This document shows positions 17,013 through 23,886 of a stretch of 29,204 bases of DNA, in pieces. Origin of the DNA: Bacteroidales bacterium UBA6428 (GTDB lineage Bacteria; Bacteroidota; Bacteroidia; Bacteroidales; UBA932); contig DJOW01000002.1 of the NCBI GenBank assembly GCA_002437305.1, positions 1 through 29,204 on the forward strand. The letters are read 5' to 3'. A model generated the notes under the pieces. The model searched no databases. It saw only the letters and a program-made list of their open reading frames with translations, and was not told the origin of the DNA. How positions within the stretch are numbered: position 1 is the first letter of the stretch; every line of letters starts with the position of its first letter. Made by a program: the position numbers and the translations under genes.

Positions 17013-20000
17013 TTAATACTGTCGCTCCTCCATAGTTTTAAGTTTCTCCAGACGCATTGTCACGTTATCCAGGACGTCATCGGTCGTCCCTTCGACAGGC
17101 TTGTAACCATTTTTGACACTCTCGAACGTAGCCTTTGCCTGAGCGATATTGTCCTGTTCGGCAAAGGAGTCGCCCAAAACAATGAACGCCTTGGCCAGCC
17201 AGTAGTTCTGTCCGCCGGCCTTCTCTGAGAAAGCATAGACTTTTTTCTCTACAGAATCATATTTTCCCTGGTCGTAGGCGTCCTGGATGATCATGTAGGC
17301 AGACTCGGCGCCCTCTGAGGTTGACGGCTCGGCGCCAAGTTCAGAAAAGATCTCAAAAGCCGCGGCACGCTCGTTCATCGAAAGCAAAGACTTGGCCTTG
17401 GTGTAGTCCGCCTCACGGATCTCGGCCGAGGAACTCTTTCCATCAGCCTTCACCTTGTCTGCGCACGCTATGGCGGAGGTCCAGTCCCCACTCTTGAACG
17501 CGGAGCGCATCATTCCGACCCTTGCGGTGTGTTTGTTGTTCTCTATCCGCGCTTCCTCGAGCAGGGAGGAATAGCCACCGAACGCATCTTTGTAGCGCTG
17601 CAGATCGTAGGACAGCCTTGAGAAATTCAACATGGCGGTCTCCGCGAAAGCCGAGCTGTCTCCTTCCTCCATTGATTTACGGTACCAATCACAGGCCTGC
17701 TCTTTCTTGCCGATGTTTCTGTAGCATTCAGCGACATAGAACCGGGCCGCAGGAACCTTCTGTCCTGAAGGATAGCGGTCGAGATAACTCATGAGCGACG
17801 CCAAAGCCTTGCTGTAATTCTCAGTCATGAAGACCTGCTCCGCGGCATTGAAATACATCGTCTCTTTTTCGCTTTCAGACTTGTCTTTGATAACTCCAGC
17901 CTTATCAGCAAAATCTATGTACTCGTCAGCGCGTCCCTGCGACTGGTAGATCGACTCAATGGCCAAAAGGGCGTCCTGCTCGTATTCAGTGCCCGGCATC
18001 TCAGTGATCACCTGCTTATAGTAATCCAGGGATCTATCGTACTCGGACATATTCCTTGAGATCATTCCAAGTTCGATCAGCGAACGTGCGACGATCGTCT
18101 TGTCGCCGGTCATGGTGCGAAGCTTGTTGAATGTCTCGATCGCATCGTCATTCCTTCCCGCAGACACGTAGGCCCTGCCAAGCTCGAACATCGCATCCGG
18201 GTAATACTCAGTCGATGGGCTGGACTTCAACGCCCTTGACAGCACCGAAATCTTTCCTTCCATGTCGCCGAGCAGGCCGAAGGCGATCCCCGCACGGTAA
18301 TTCGGGTAAAGGCTGTTCCTGAAAGGGAATCTTTTCAGAGCGTCTTCATATTCAGAGACCGCAGTCCTGTAATCCTTCCGGATGAAGTCGCAGTCCGCGC
18401 GGCGCACCGCAGCATCCTCACCCTCGGCAAGGTCGCGGCCGGAAAGATATTCATCGAACCACTTGGCGGCATTGTCATAGTCACCCAGGCGGAAATAGCA
18501 ATAGGCCAGGTCATAAGGGATCAGACGGCCTTCCGCCTTTCCCTCGAGGGCGGAGATGTTGTAAAGATCCTTAAAGGTGTCAAGAGCCTTGTCAAACTCA
18601 TCACTTCGGTAGTAGGACTCCGCCAGCCAGTAACGGGACAGCTGATAGAACGACGAGTGCCTGTCAGCGTAAAATGAAGACGCCCTCAAGAAAGGAACCG
18701 CGTCCCTCCAAGAGCCGGTCTCCACAAGTTGCCTAGCCCTCAAATAATTAGCTTTCATATAATTAACCTTCTGGCTCTGATCCAGAAGATCAATATGTGA
18801 ATATGCCTCCACGGCTCCGGCGTAGTCATGGCTGTAAAGTGAGGCCAAAGCCATGTAGCTGTAGATGCTGTCTCCTTTCTTCCTGTCCGAATACTTAGAC
18901 ATATAGTCATTGAACACAGACGGGTTGTGGTTCAGGTCGAACGACAGCTTAGCGTAATTAAAGTGGGCGTCCTCTTGGATGTCAGGATTGAACGCGACCT
19001 GCGAAGCATCCTTGAAGGCCTCGAGCGCGGCCACCTTGTTACCCGTCTTGATGTAACTGTAGGCCAATTGATAGTTGGCTATCTGACCTATCGAGTCCGT
19101 CCTTTCCCTCATCATGGAGAAGTTGTCTATCGCACCCTTGAAATCCCCCGTGGCATACAGAACGGATCCCGCGTAGAAATAGTCGTCACGGTCCATGTCA
19201 AGTTCATGGCCCTCGCTTCCCGACATATCATAATACTCTTTGGCCTTTTCCGTGTCGCCCAAGGCAAGATATGACTCGGAGATTATCCTGGCCAAATGCC
19301 TTCGGCGCTCCTGCGGGGCGTTACCAAGCTGCCGCACTCCATTCTTGAGGACGTAGGAATAGTCTTTCTTCATGAAACGGCATTCAGTCATGTAGTAATC
19401 GGACATGTCCGCGAAACGCGGGTCCTTGGCTGCCTTCCCAAACCATTCACAGGCTTCGTCAAAATTCTTTTCCGAATAGTTTATGTAGCCTAAGAAGTAC
19501 CTCGACGGGGCAGTATAGTCAGAACGGGCCATCCTGTCAGCCTTACCGAAAAGGGATTTGGCCTTCGCGAGATTTCCTTCCTCAAAATAAGAATAGGCTT
19601 CCTTGAATGTGTACTCGGCTTCCAGTTCACCAGGCAACCTGTCAATGTCAATCTGGCCGAACTCAAGGATAGCCGACTTGTAGTCCTTGTCGTCGAACGC
19701 GTTCAAGGCCATGTAGAAATGGATCTGAGGCACCAGAGAGGAATAAGGATGCTCACGGACATATTCGTAAGCCAAAGTCTCGTTGCCTTTTTCCTGCAGC
19801 CTCACAGCGCACAGGGCCTCATAGCCCCCTGCCATGACATCTCCGTTCCCTTCATAAATCGCGCTGAAGACACTTCCGGCCCTTTGGAACATCCCATGCT
19901 CATAAAGATCAACCGCAAGGCGATACTGTCCGGGACCGGTCTCCTGCGCCCGCGCGACCGTTCCTATGGATAAGGACAGCGCGGACAGAAGCACTGCGAC

Positions 20001-20015
20001 AAAATTGGTTTTCAT
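17013..20015 (-). CDS. Exported tetratricopeptide-repeat protein, 1000 residues
   Basis: Signal peptide MKTNFVAVLLSALSLSIGTVARA with cleavage before Gln24 and no lipobox Cys, so a soluble periplasmic protein is expected. The rest is an almost continuous array of TPR helix pairs with typical pieces such as ALEAFKDASQVAFNPD, AKWFDEYLSG, PDAMFELGRAYVSAGRNDDA and ARFYVAECYRNIGKKEQA. It is far longer than BamD or CpoB-type TPR proteins. Coupling to the barrel gene suggests a shared envelope function, perhaps as a scaffold or assembly partner. It is not the lipoprotein SprE/PorW of the type IX system as I know it. The function is not known to me. It has its own promoter, divergent from ftsE. Confidence 0.85.
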   Translation of the reverse strand: MKTNFVAVLLSALSLSIGTVARAQETGPGQYRLAVDLYEHGMFQRAGSVFSAIYEGNGDVMAGGYEALCAVRLQEKGNETLAYEYVREHPYSSLVPQIHFYMALNAFDDKDYKSAILEFGQIDIDRLPGELEAEYTFKEAYSYFEEGNLAKAKSLFGKADRMARSDYTAPSRYFLGYINYSEKNFDEACEWFGKAAKDPRFADMSDYYMTECRFMKKDYSYVLKNGVRQLGNAPQERRRHLARIISESYLALGDTEKAKEYYDMSGSEGHELDMDRDDYFYAGSVLYATGDFKGAIDNFSMMRERTDSIGQIANYQLAYSYIKTGNKVAALEAFKDASQVAFNPDIQEDAHFNYAKLSFDLNHNPSVFNDYMSKYSDRKKGDSIYSYMALASLYSHDYAGAVEAYSHIDLLDQSQKVNYMKANYLRARQLVETGSWRDAVPFLRASSFYADRHSSFYQLSRYWLAESYYRSDEFDKALDTFKDLYNISALEGKAEGRLIPYDLAYCYFRLGDYDNAAKWFDEYLSGRDLAEGEDAAVRRADCDFIRKDYRTAVSEYEDALKRFPFRNSLYPNYRAGIAFGLLGDMEGKISVLSRALKSSPSTEYYPDAMFELGRAYVSAGRNDDAIETFNKLRTMTGDKTIVARSLIELGMISRNMSEYDRSLDYYKQVITEMPGTEYEQDALLAIESIYQSQGRADEYIDFADKAGVIKDKSESEKETMYFNAAEQVFMTENYSKALASLMSYLDRYPSGQKVPAARFYVAECYRNIGKKEQACDWYRKSMEEGDSSAFAETAMLNFSRLSYDLQRYKDAFGGYSSLLEEARIENNKHTARVGMMRSAFKSGDWTSAIACADKVKADGKSSSAEIREADYTKAKSLLSMNERAAAFEIFSELGAEPSTSEGAESAYMIIQDAYDQGKYDSVEKKVYAFSEKAGGQNYWLAKAFIVLGDSFAEQDNIAQAKATFESVKNGYKPVEGTTDDVLDNVTMRLEKLKTMEERQY

Positions 20016-20055
20016 ATCAGTTCAAGATATTTGTCTTAACCTATTAAATAATCCA

Positions 20056-20086
20056 CAAAATTACTTAAATATACCCGAAAAATAAA
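20056..20086 (-). promoter_or_regulatory. Promoter for the TPR gene (minus strand)
   Basis: On the minus strand TTTA (20086-20083), a 19-nt spacer, and TAATTTTG (20063-20056), close to consensus. The expected start is near 20049, about 34 nt before the ATG. It interleaves with the ftsE promoter on the other strand. Confidence 0.5.
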
Positions 20087-20087
20087 G

Positions 20088-20095
20088 TATATTTG
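20088..20095 (+). promoter_or_regulatory. -7 box of the ftsE operon promoter
   Basis: TATATTTG matches TAnnTTTG exactly; the -33 region at 20065-20068 (TTAA) is poor. Only 7 nt separate the box from the first ATG at 20103, so the transcript would begin at or next to the start codon. Confidence 0.5.
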
Positions 20096-20102
20096 CGTTA
20101 CT

Positions 20103-20837
20103 ATGGAAATGAACGCGCATTCTGCATCAAAAAACGAGCCGCTTGTCTCTTTCAAGGACGCGGACATCGTCAATGGGGAAAACACCGTGATCTATGGGCT
20201 GGACATGGTGATACTCCCCGGGGATTTTGTCTACATCGTTGGCAAGGTCGGAACAGGAAAGACATCGATCATCCGCACAATGACAGGGGAAAACCCTCTT
20301 GAAAAGGGATCTGGAATTGTTTGCGGATTTAATCTCAACGGACTGAGAGACAAAGACATCCCTTACCTAAGACGCAAAATAGGCGTAGTGTTTCAGGACT
20401 TTCAGCTGCTGATGGACCGGTCCGTGGAAAGCAATTTGGAGTTTGTGCTCAGGGCCACCGGATGGAAAGACCGTGAGGCGATCGACCTGAGGATCTCCGA
20501 TGTCCTTCATGCCGTCGGGATGGAAAACAAGGCGCACAAGATGCCGCATCAACTGTCAGGAGGCGAGCAGCAGCGCATCGCGATAGCCCGCTCCCTGCTT
20601 AACAGGCCACAGCTCATAATAGCCGATGAGCCCACAGGTAATCTGGACAATGAGACCGCCGACGGAATCCTGAGACTGCTGTCTTCAATCAACAAAGAGG
20701 ACGGCACGGCCATAATCATGGTAACCCACAACAAGGACATTTTCGAGAAATACCACGGAAGAGTCTTCGTCTGCAAGGACGAGAAATGCGAGGAAAGCGC
20801 CGGCAACGAGGCTATCGGCTTGTCCAAGAACATCTGA
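20103..20837 (+). CDS. ftsE: Cell-division ABC ATPase FtsE
   Basis: ATPase that, with the membrane protein FtsX, controls peptidoglycan hydrolases at the division septum. All ABC motifs are present: Walker A GKVGTGKT at 47-54, Q-loop Gln98 in FQDFQLL, signature LSGGEQQR at 151-158, Walker B LIIADE with Glu176, and switch His209. FQDFQLL matches FtsE well; LolD is the alternative but usually has a different region after Walker A. No ftsX lies next to it. The 244 residues include an extra 12-15 residues at the N-terminus compared with typical FtsE; a second ATG at 20109 is possible. It is followed 2 nt later by nth. Confidence 0.85.
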   Translation: MEMNAHSASKNEPLVSFKDADIVNGENTVIYGLDMVILPGDFVYIVGKVGTGKTSIIRTMTGENPLEKGSGIVCGFNLNGLRDKDIPYLRRKIGVVFQDFQLLMDRSVESNLEFVLRATGWKDREAIDLRISDVLHAVGMENKAHKMPHQLSGGEQQRIAIARSLLNRPQLIIADEPTGNLDNETADGILRLLSSINKEDGTAIIMVTHNKDIFEKYHGRVFVCKDEKCEESAGNEAIGLSKNI

Positions 20838-20839
20838 AA

Positions 20840-21487
20840 ATGCGGAAGGAAGACAGGTACAATCACATCCTCCGCTGGTTTCAGACCAATCAGCCGGAAG
20901 TCAGCACGGAGTTGCGCTACGGGTCTTCTTTCCAGCTGCTCGTCGCCGTTGTCCTGAGCGCTCAGTGCACCGACAAAAGAGTGAACATGGTGACTCCGGA
21001 ACTTTTCAGGAAGTTCCCCACCCCCGAAGATCTGGCGTCCGCCTCATTCGACGATGTGCTTCAAATCGTCAAAAGCATCTCCTACCCAAAAAGCAAGGCC
21101 GCCCGCCTGATCTCGATGGCCAAGAAACTGTCACAGGAATATGCCGGTGAGGTTCCCTCGGACATCGACCGGCTCATGACCCTTCCCGGGGTCGGACGGA
21201 AGACTGCCAACGTACTGGCCTCCGTCATTTATGGCAAGCCTGTGATAGCCGTCGACACACATGTCTTTCGTGTGTCCCGCAGGCTTGGATTGTCCGATGG
21301 AAGGACCGTCGAGGCTGTCGAGAAGGAACTCGAGTCGCACATTCCATCCGGACTAAGGGCAAGAGCACATCACTGGCTGATACTCCACGGACGGTACACA
21401 TGCAAGGCCAGAAGCCCAAAATGCGAAGAATGCCCGCTCCGCGACTGGTGCCGGGACCATGAACAAAAACACAGAACCAACTTATGA
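20840..21487 (+). CDS. nth: Endonuclease III (DNA glycosylase/AP lyase)
   Basis: Bifunctional base-excision repair enzyme removing oxidised pyrimidines. It has 215 residues. The helix-hairpin-helix is LPGVGRKTANVL with catalytic Lys121; catalytic Asp139 is in AVDTHVFRVSRRLG; the [4Fe-4S] cluster ligands are Cys188, Cys195, Cys198 and Cys204 with the classic C-x6-C-x2-C-x5-C spacing. A longer frame from 20786 would overlap ftsE by 52 nt; the ATG at 20840, 2 nt after the ftsE stop, gives the family-typical N-terminus. Its stop overlaps the next start (ATGA), so ftsE, nth and the antiporter form one operon. Confidence 0.96.
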   Translation: MRKEDRYNHILRWFQTNQPEVSTELRYGSSFQLLVAVVLSAQCTDKRVNMVTPELFRKFPTPEDLASASFDDVLQIVKSISYPKSKAARLISMAKKLSQEYAGEVPSDIDRLMTLPGVGRKTANVLASVIYGKPVIAVDTHVFRVSRRLGLSDGRTVEAVEKELESHIPSGLRARAHHWLILHGRYTCKARSPKCEECPLRDWCRDHEQKHRTNL

Positions 21488-22974
21488 TACAGTTTTCCCC
21501 CGAGAACATCCTCCTTATCGGATCCATCCTGATCTTCACCGCGATACTCATCAGCCGGGCCGGCTTCAAGTTCGGGATCCCTGTCCTTCTCCTGTTCATA
21601 GTCGTCGGTATGACGTTCGGGGTCGATGGCCTGGGCCTCGAGTTCAACAATTTCCACATAGCTCAGTTCATCGGCACGATAGCGCTCTGCGTCATACTTT
21701 ACTGCGGCGGCCTTGAGACGAAATTCGACACGATAAAACCTGTTCTAAAAGAGGGGATCGTGCTGTCCACCGTCGGGGTTTTCCTGACGGCCCTGTTCAC
21801 GGGAGGGTTCATCTACCTGCTCACCAGGATCGGACATCTCTCGGAAGGAATGTCGATCGTGATGTGCTTCCTTCTTGCGGCAGCGATGTCATCAACCGAC
21901 TCCGCGTCAGTGTTCAACATCCTGAGAAACGCCAGGATGAAATTGAAGGAAAACCTACAGCCCGTCCTCGAGTTGGAATCCGGATCCAATGACCCGATGG
22001 CCTACGTCATCACAGTAGTGCTCATCCAGTGCGCCCGGCAACTGTTCGAGCCTTCATCGGAAATCGTCATAGACTATCCGCGCATGATCGGCAACGCCCT
22101 GCTGACATTCATAATGCAGCTCGGAATCGGGACGATCATGGGTGTGGGCCTAGGCCGCGCTTTCTCCTGGGGCCTCGGAAAACTGAGTCTTAACGGAGCG
22201 TCGCTTTACGCGATCCTCGTACTGAGCATAGGTTTCTTCATCTATTCCATCACCGGGCTTGTGAATGGCAACGGATTCCTTGCCATCTACCTCGCCGGCG
22301 TGATCATCGGCAACAAACCAATGGCCTGCAAAAGGGAAGTATTGCGGTTCAGCGACACCGTGACTTGGCTGATGCAGATGGGAATGTTCTTGACTTTGGG
22401 TCTGCTTGTAAATCCCAAGGAAATGCTTTCCGTCGCGCCCGTAGCTCTGCTCATAGGCGTGTTCATGACTTTTATCGGACGCCCTCTTGCTGTGTTCATC
22501 TCGCTTCTGCCTTTCAGAAGGTTGTCCTTCAAGGCCAAGGCATTCGTGTCATGGGTAGGCCTGAAAGGCGCGACTCCGATCATCTTCGCCATATTCACGG
22601 TGGTCGCCGGCATTCCGGGATCGGAGCAGATCTTCAACATAGTGTTTTTCATCACGTTGGTGTCCATGCTTATCCAAGGAATGAGCATCCCGGCAGTGGC
22701 GAAGAGGCTCAACCTTGCGCTGCCTCAGGAAAAGACTCCGGAGACATTCGGCATCGAGATTCCTGAAGAAGCCGGAAAACTTATGGACCATAGGCTGACT
22801 GATTCGGATCTGGCCGCAGGTGACACACTCAAGGAGATTTCGCTTCCTGACGGTGCCAGGGTCGTGATGATCAAAAGGGACGGCGAGCTGATCGTTCCTG
22901 ACGGATCAGTCAGGCTGAAGGTAGGAGACAAGCTTCTGATGATTATGGGCAACCAGTTTGACGAATCAGAATAA
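21484..22974 (+). CDS. K+/H+ or Na+/H+ antiporter (CPA1, NhaP2/CvrA type)
   Basis: 496 residues: about 12-13 membrane segments up to near residue 400, then a cytoplasmic RCK C-terminal (TrkA_C) domain with DTLKEISLPDGARVVMIKRD and VRLKVGDKLLMIMG. The ion-binding region shows AAMSSTDSASVFNIL and, further on, ELESGSNDPMAYV, the ND pair of the CPA1 fold. The TrkA_C tail is typical of the potassium/proton antiporter group (CvrA/NhaP2), which protects against high cytoplasmic K+ or pH stress. The ion is inferred. It overlaps nth by 4 nt. The promoter of gpmA begins inside its last codons. Confidence 0.92.
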   Translation: MIQFSPENILLIGSILIFTAILISRAGFKFGIPVLLLFIVVGMTFGVDGLGLEFNNFHIAQFIGTIALCVILYCGGLETKFDTIKPVLKEGIVLSTVGVFLTALFTGGFIYLLTRIGHLSEGMSIVMCFLLAAAMSSTDSASVFNILRNARMKLKENLQPVLELESGSNDPMAYVITVVLIQCARQLFEPSSEIVIDYPRMIGNALLTFIMQLGIGTIMGVGLGRAFSWGLGKLSLNGASLYAILVLSIGFFIYSITGLVNGNGFLAIYLAGVIIGNKPMACKREVLRFSDTVTWLMQMGMFLTLGLLVNPKEMLSVAPVALLIGVFMTFIGRPLAVFISLLPFRRLSFKAKAFVSWVGLKGATPIIFAIFTVVAGIPGSEQIFNIVFFITLVSMLIQGMSIPAVAKRLNLALPQEKTPETFGIEIPEEAGKLMDHRLTDSDLAAGDTLKEISLPDGARVVMIKRDGELIVPDGSVRLKVGDKLLMIMGNQFDESE

Positions 22975-22987
22975 TGATGTAAATTTG
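22957..22987 (+). promoter_or_regulatory. Promoter for gpmA
   Basis: TTTG at 22957-22960, a 19-nt spacer, then TAAATTTG at 22980-22987, an excellent match. The -33 box is inside the antiporter gene. The expected start is near 22994, about 29 nt before the gpmA ATG. Confidence 0.68.
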
Positions 22988-23022
22988 CAGCGTTGGAAGA
23001 TAAACCAAAATTATCATAGAAC

Positions 23023-23769
23023 ATGAAAAGAATAGTACTTATCCGCCACGGTGAAAGCCAGTGGAACAAGGAGAACAGGTTCACAGGCTGGACCAACGTC
23101 GACCTGAGCGAGAAGGGTGTCCAGGAAGCTCTCGATGCAGGCAAAGCACTTAAAAATGCCGGATTCACCTTCGAGGTGGCCTACACATCCTATCTTAAGA
23201 GGGCCATCAAGACCCTTAACAACGTCCTCGACTCTATGGACCTCGATTGGATTCCTGTGAAGAAGACATGGAGGCTCAATGAGAAGCACTACGGAATGCT
23301 TCAGGGCCTGAACAAGGCAGAGACAGCCCGGAAGTACGGTGACGAGCAGGTGCTCATCTGGCGCCGCAGCTTCGACGTGGCCCCACACAGCCTTCCTGAG
23401 GACGATCCAAACAGCGCCACCAAGGACCCGCGCTACGCCCTCGTTCCAGATCAGTACATTCCTCGCACAGAGGCTCTGAAGAACTGCATCGAGCGCGTCA
23501 TGCCTTACTGGGAGTGTGAGATCTTCCCCGCGCTCAAGCTGCATGACAACATCGTCGTAGTGGCCCACGGCAACAGCCTCCGGGGTGTTGTAAAACACCT
23601 CAAGGGAATTTCCGATGCCGACATCGTTGGTCTCAACATCCCTACCGCGACACCTTATGTCTTCGAGTTTGACGACGACCTGAATCTCATAAAGGATTAC
23701 TATCTTGCCGATCCAGAAGAACTCAAGCGCAAACAAGAAGCGGTCGCCAAGCAAGGCAAAGCCAAATAA
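23023..23769 (+). CDS. gpmA: 2,3-bisphosphoglycerate-dependent phosphoglycerate mutase
   Basis: Glycolytic enzyme interconverting 3- and 2-phosphoglycerate through a phospho-histidine. It has 248 residues, the normal length. Catalytic residues: His9 in LIRHGESQWN, which takes the phosphate, Glu87 in RLNEKHYG, and His182 in AHGNSLRG. The signature NRFTGWTNVDLSEKG follows the active-site loop. The full C-terminal tail (about 230-248, Lys-rich) is present. Codon use looks strongly biased toward C-ending codons, as for a highly expressed gene. It has its own promoter and a strong hairpin with a T-run after it. Confidence 0.96.
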   Translation: MKRIVLIRHGESQWNKENRFTGWTNVDLSEKGVQEALDAGKALKNAGFTFEVAYTSYLKRAIKTLNNVLDSMDLDWIPVKKTWRLNEKHYGMLQGLNKAETARKYGDEQVLIWRRSFDVAPHSLPEDDPNSATKDPRYALVPDQYIPRTEALKNCIERVMPYWECEIFPALKLHDNIVVVAHGNSLRGVVKHLKGISDADIVGLNIPTATPYVFEFDDDLNLIKDYYLADPEELKRKQEAVAKQGKAK

Positions 23770-23792
23770 GCACCCAACTAAGGGAAAAGACA

Positions 23793-23850
23793 TTACCGGA
23801 CGGTTGTAACCGAAATGTAACATGGTTGCAACCGTCCGGTAACATTTTTT
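23793..23850 (+). terminator. Intrinsic terminator of gpmA
   Basis: A 19-bp stem with one G-U pair: left arm 23793-23811 (TTACCGGACGGTTGTAACC), loop of 12 nt, right arm 23824-23842 (GGTTGCAACCGTCCGGTAA), then CATTTTTT at 23843-23850. The stem and T-run fit a Rho-independent terminator. The same bases carry the four direct repeats proposed as a Pho box. Confidence 0.75.
23804..23843 (+). promoter_or_regulatory. Putative Pho box (four 11-bp direct repeats)
   Basis: Four heptamers at exact 11-bp spacing: TTGTAAC (23804), ATGTAAC (23815), TTGCAAC (23826) and CGGTAAC (23837), each separated by 4 nt and all ending GYAAC. The last heptamer ends 10 bp before the -7 box of the phosphate transporter. 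PhoB-family regulators bind 7-bp direct repeats with 4-bp spacers that replace the upstream promoter element, so this arrangement fits. A phoB-phoR pair lies at the other end of the transporter gene. Part of the pattern follows from the palindromic hairpin arms, which is the competing explanation. Confidence 0.5.
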
Positions 23851-23853
23851 CGT

Positions 23854-23861
23854 TAGCTTTG
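23854..23861 (+). promoter_or_regulatory. -7 box of the phosphate transporter promoter
   Basis: TAGCTTTG matches TAnnTTTG. No TTTG is found 19-21 nt upstream, so the promoter would be weak without an activator. The expected start is near 23868. Confidence 0.55.
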
Positions 23862-23886
23862 TAAACTATTAAAAAAGTCATGAGTA

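Noticed and set aside
23804..23843. CRISPR-like short repeat array
   Set aside because: Units are only 11 bp with 4-bp spacers; far too short for CRISPR and better explained as a regulator site or hairpin arms.
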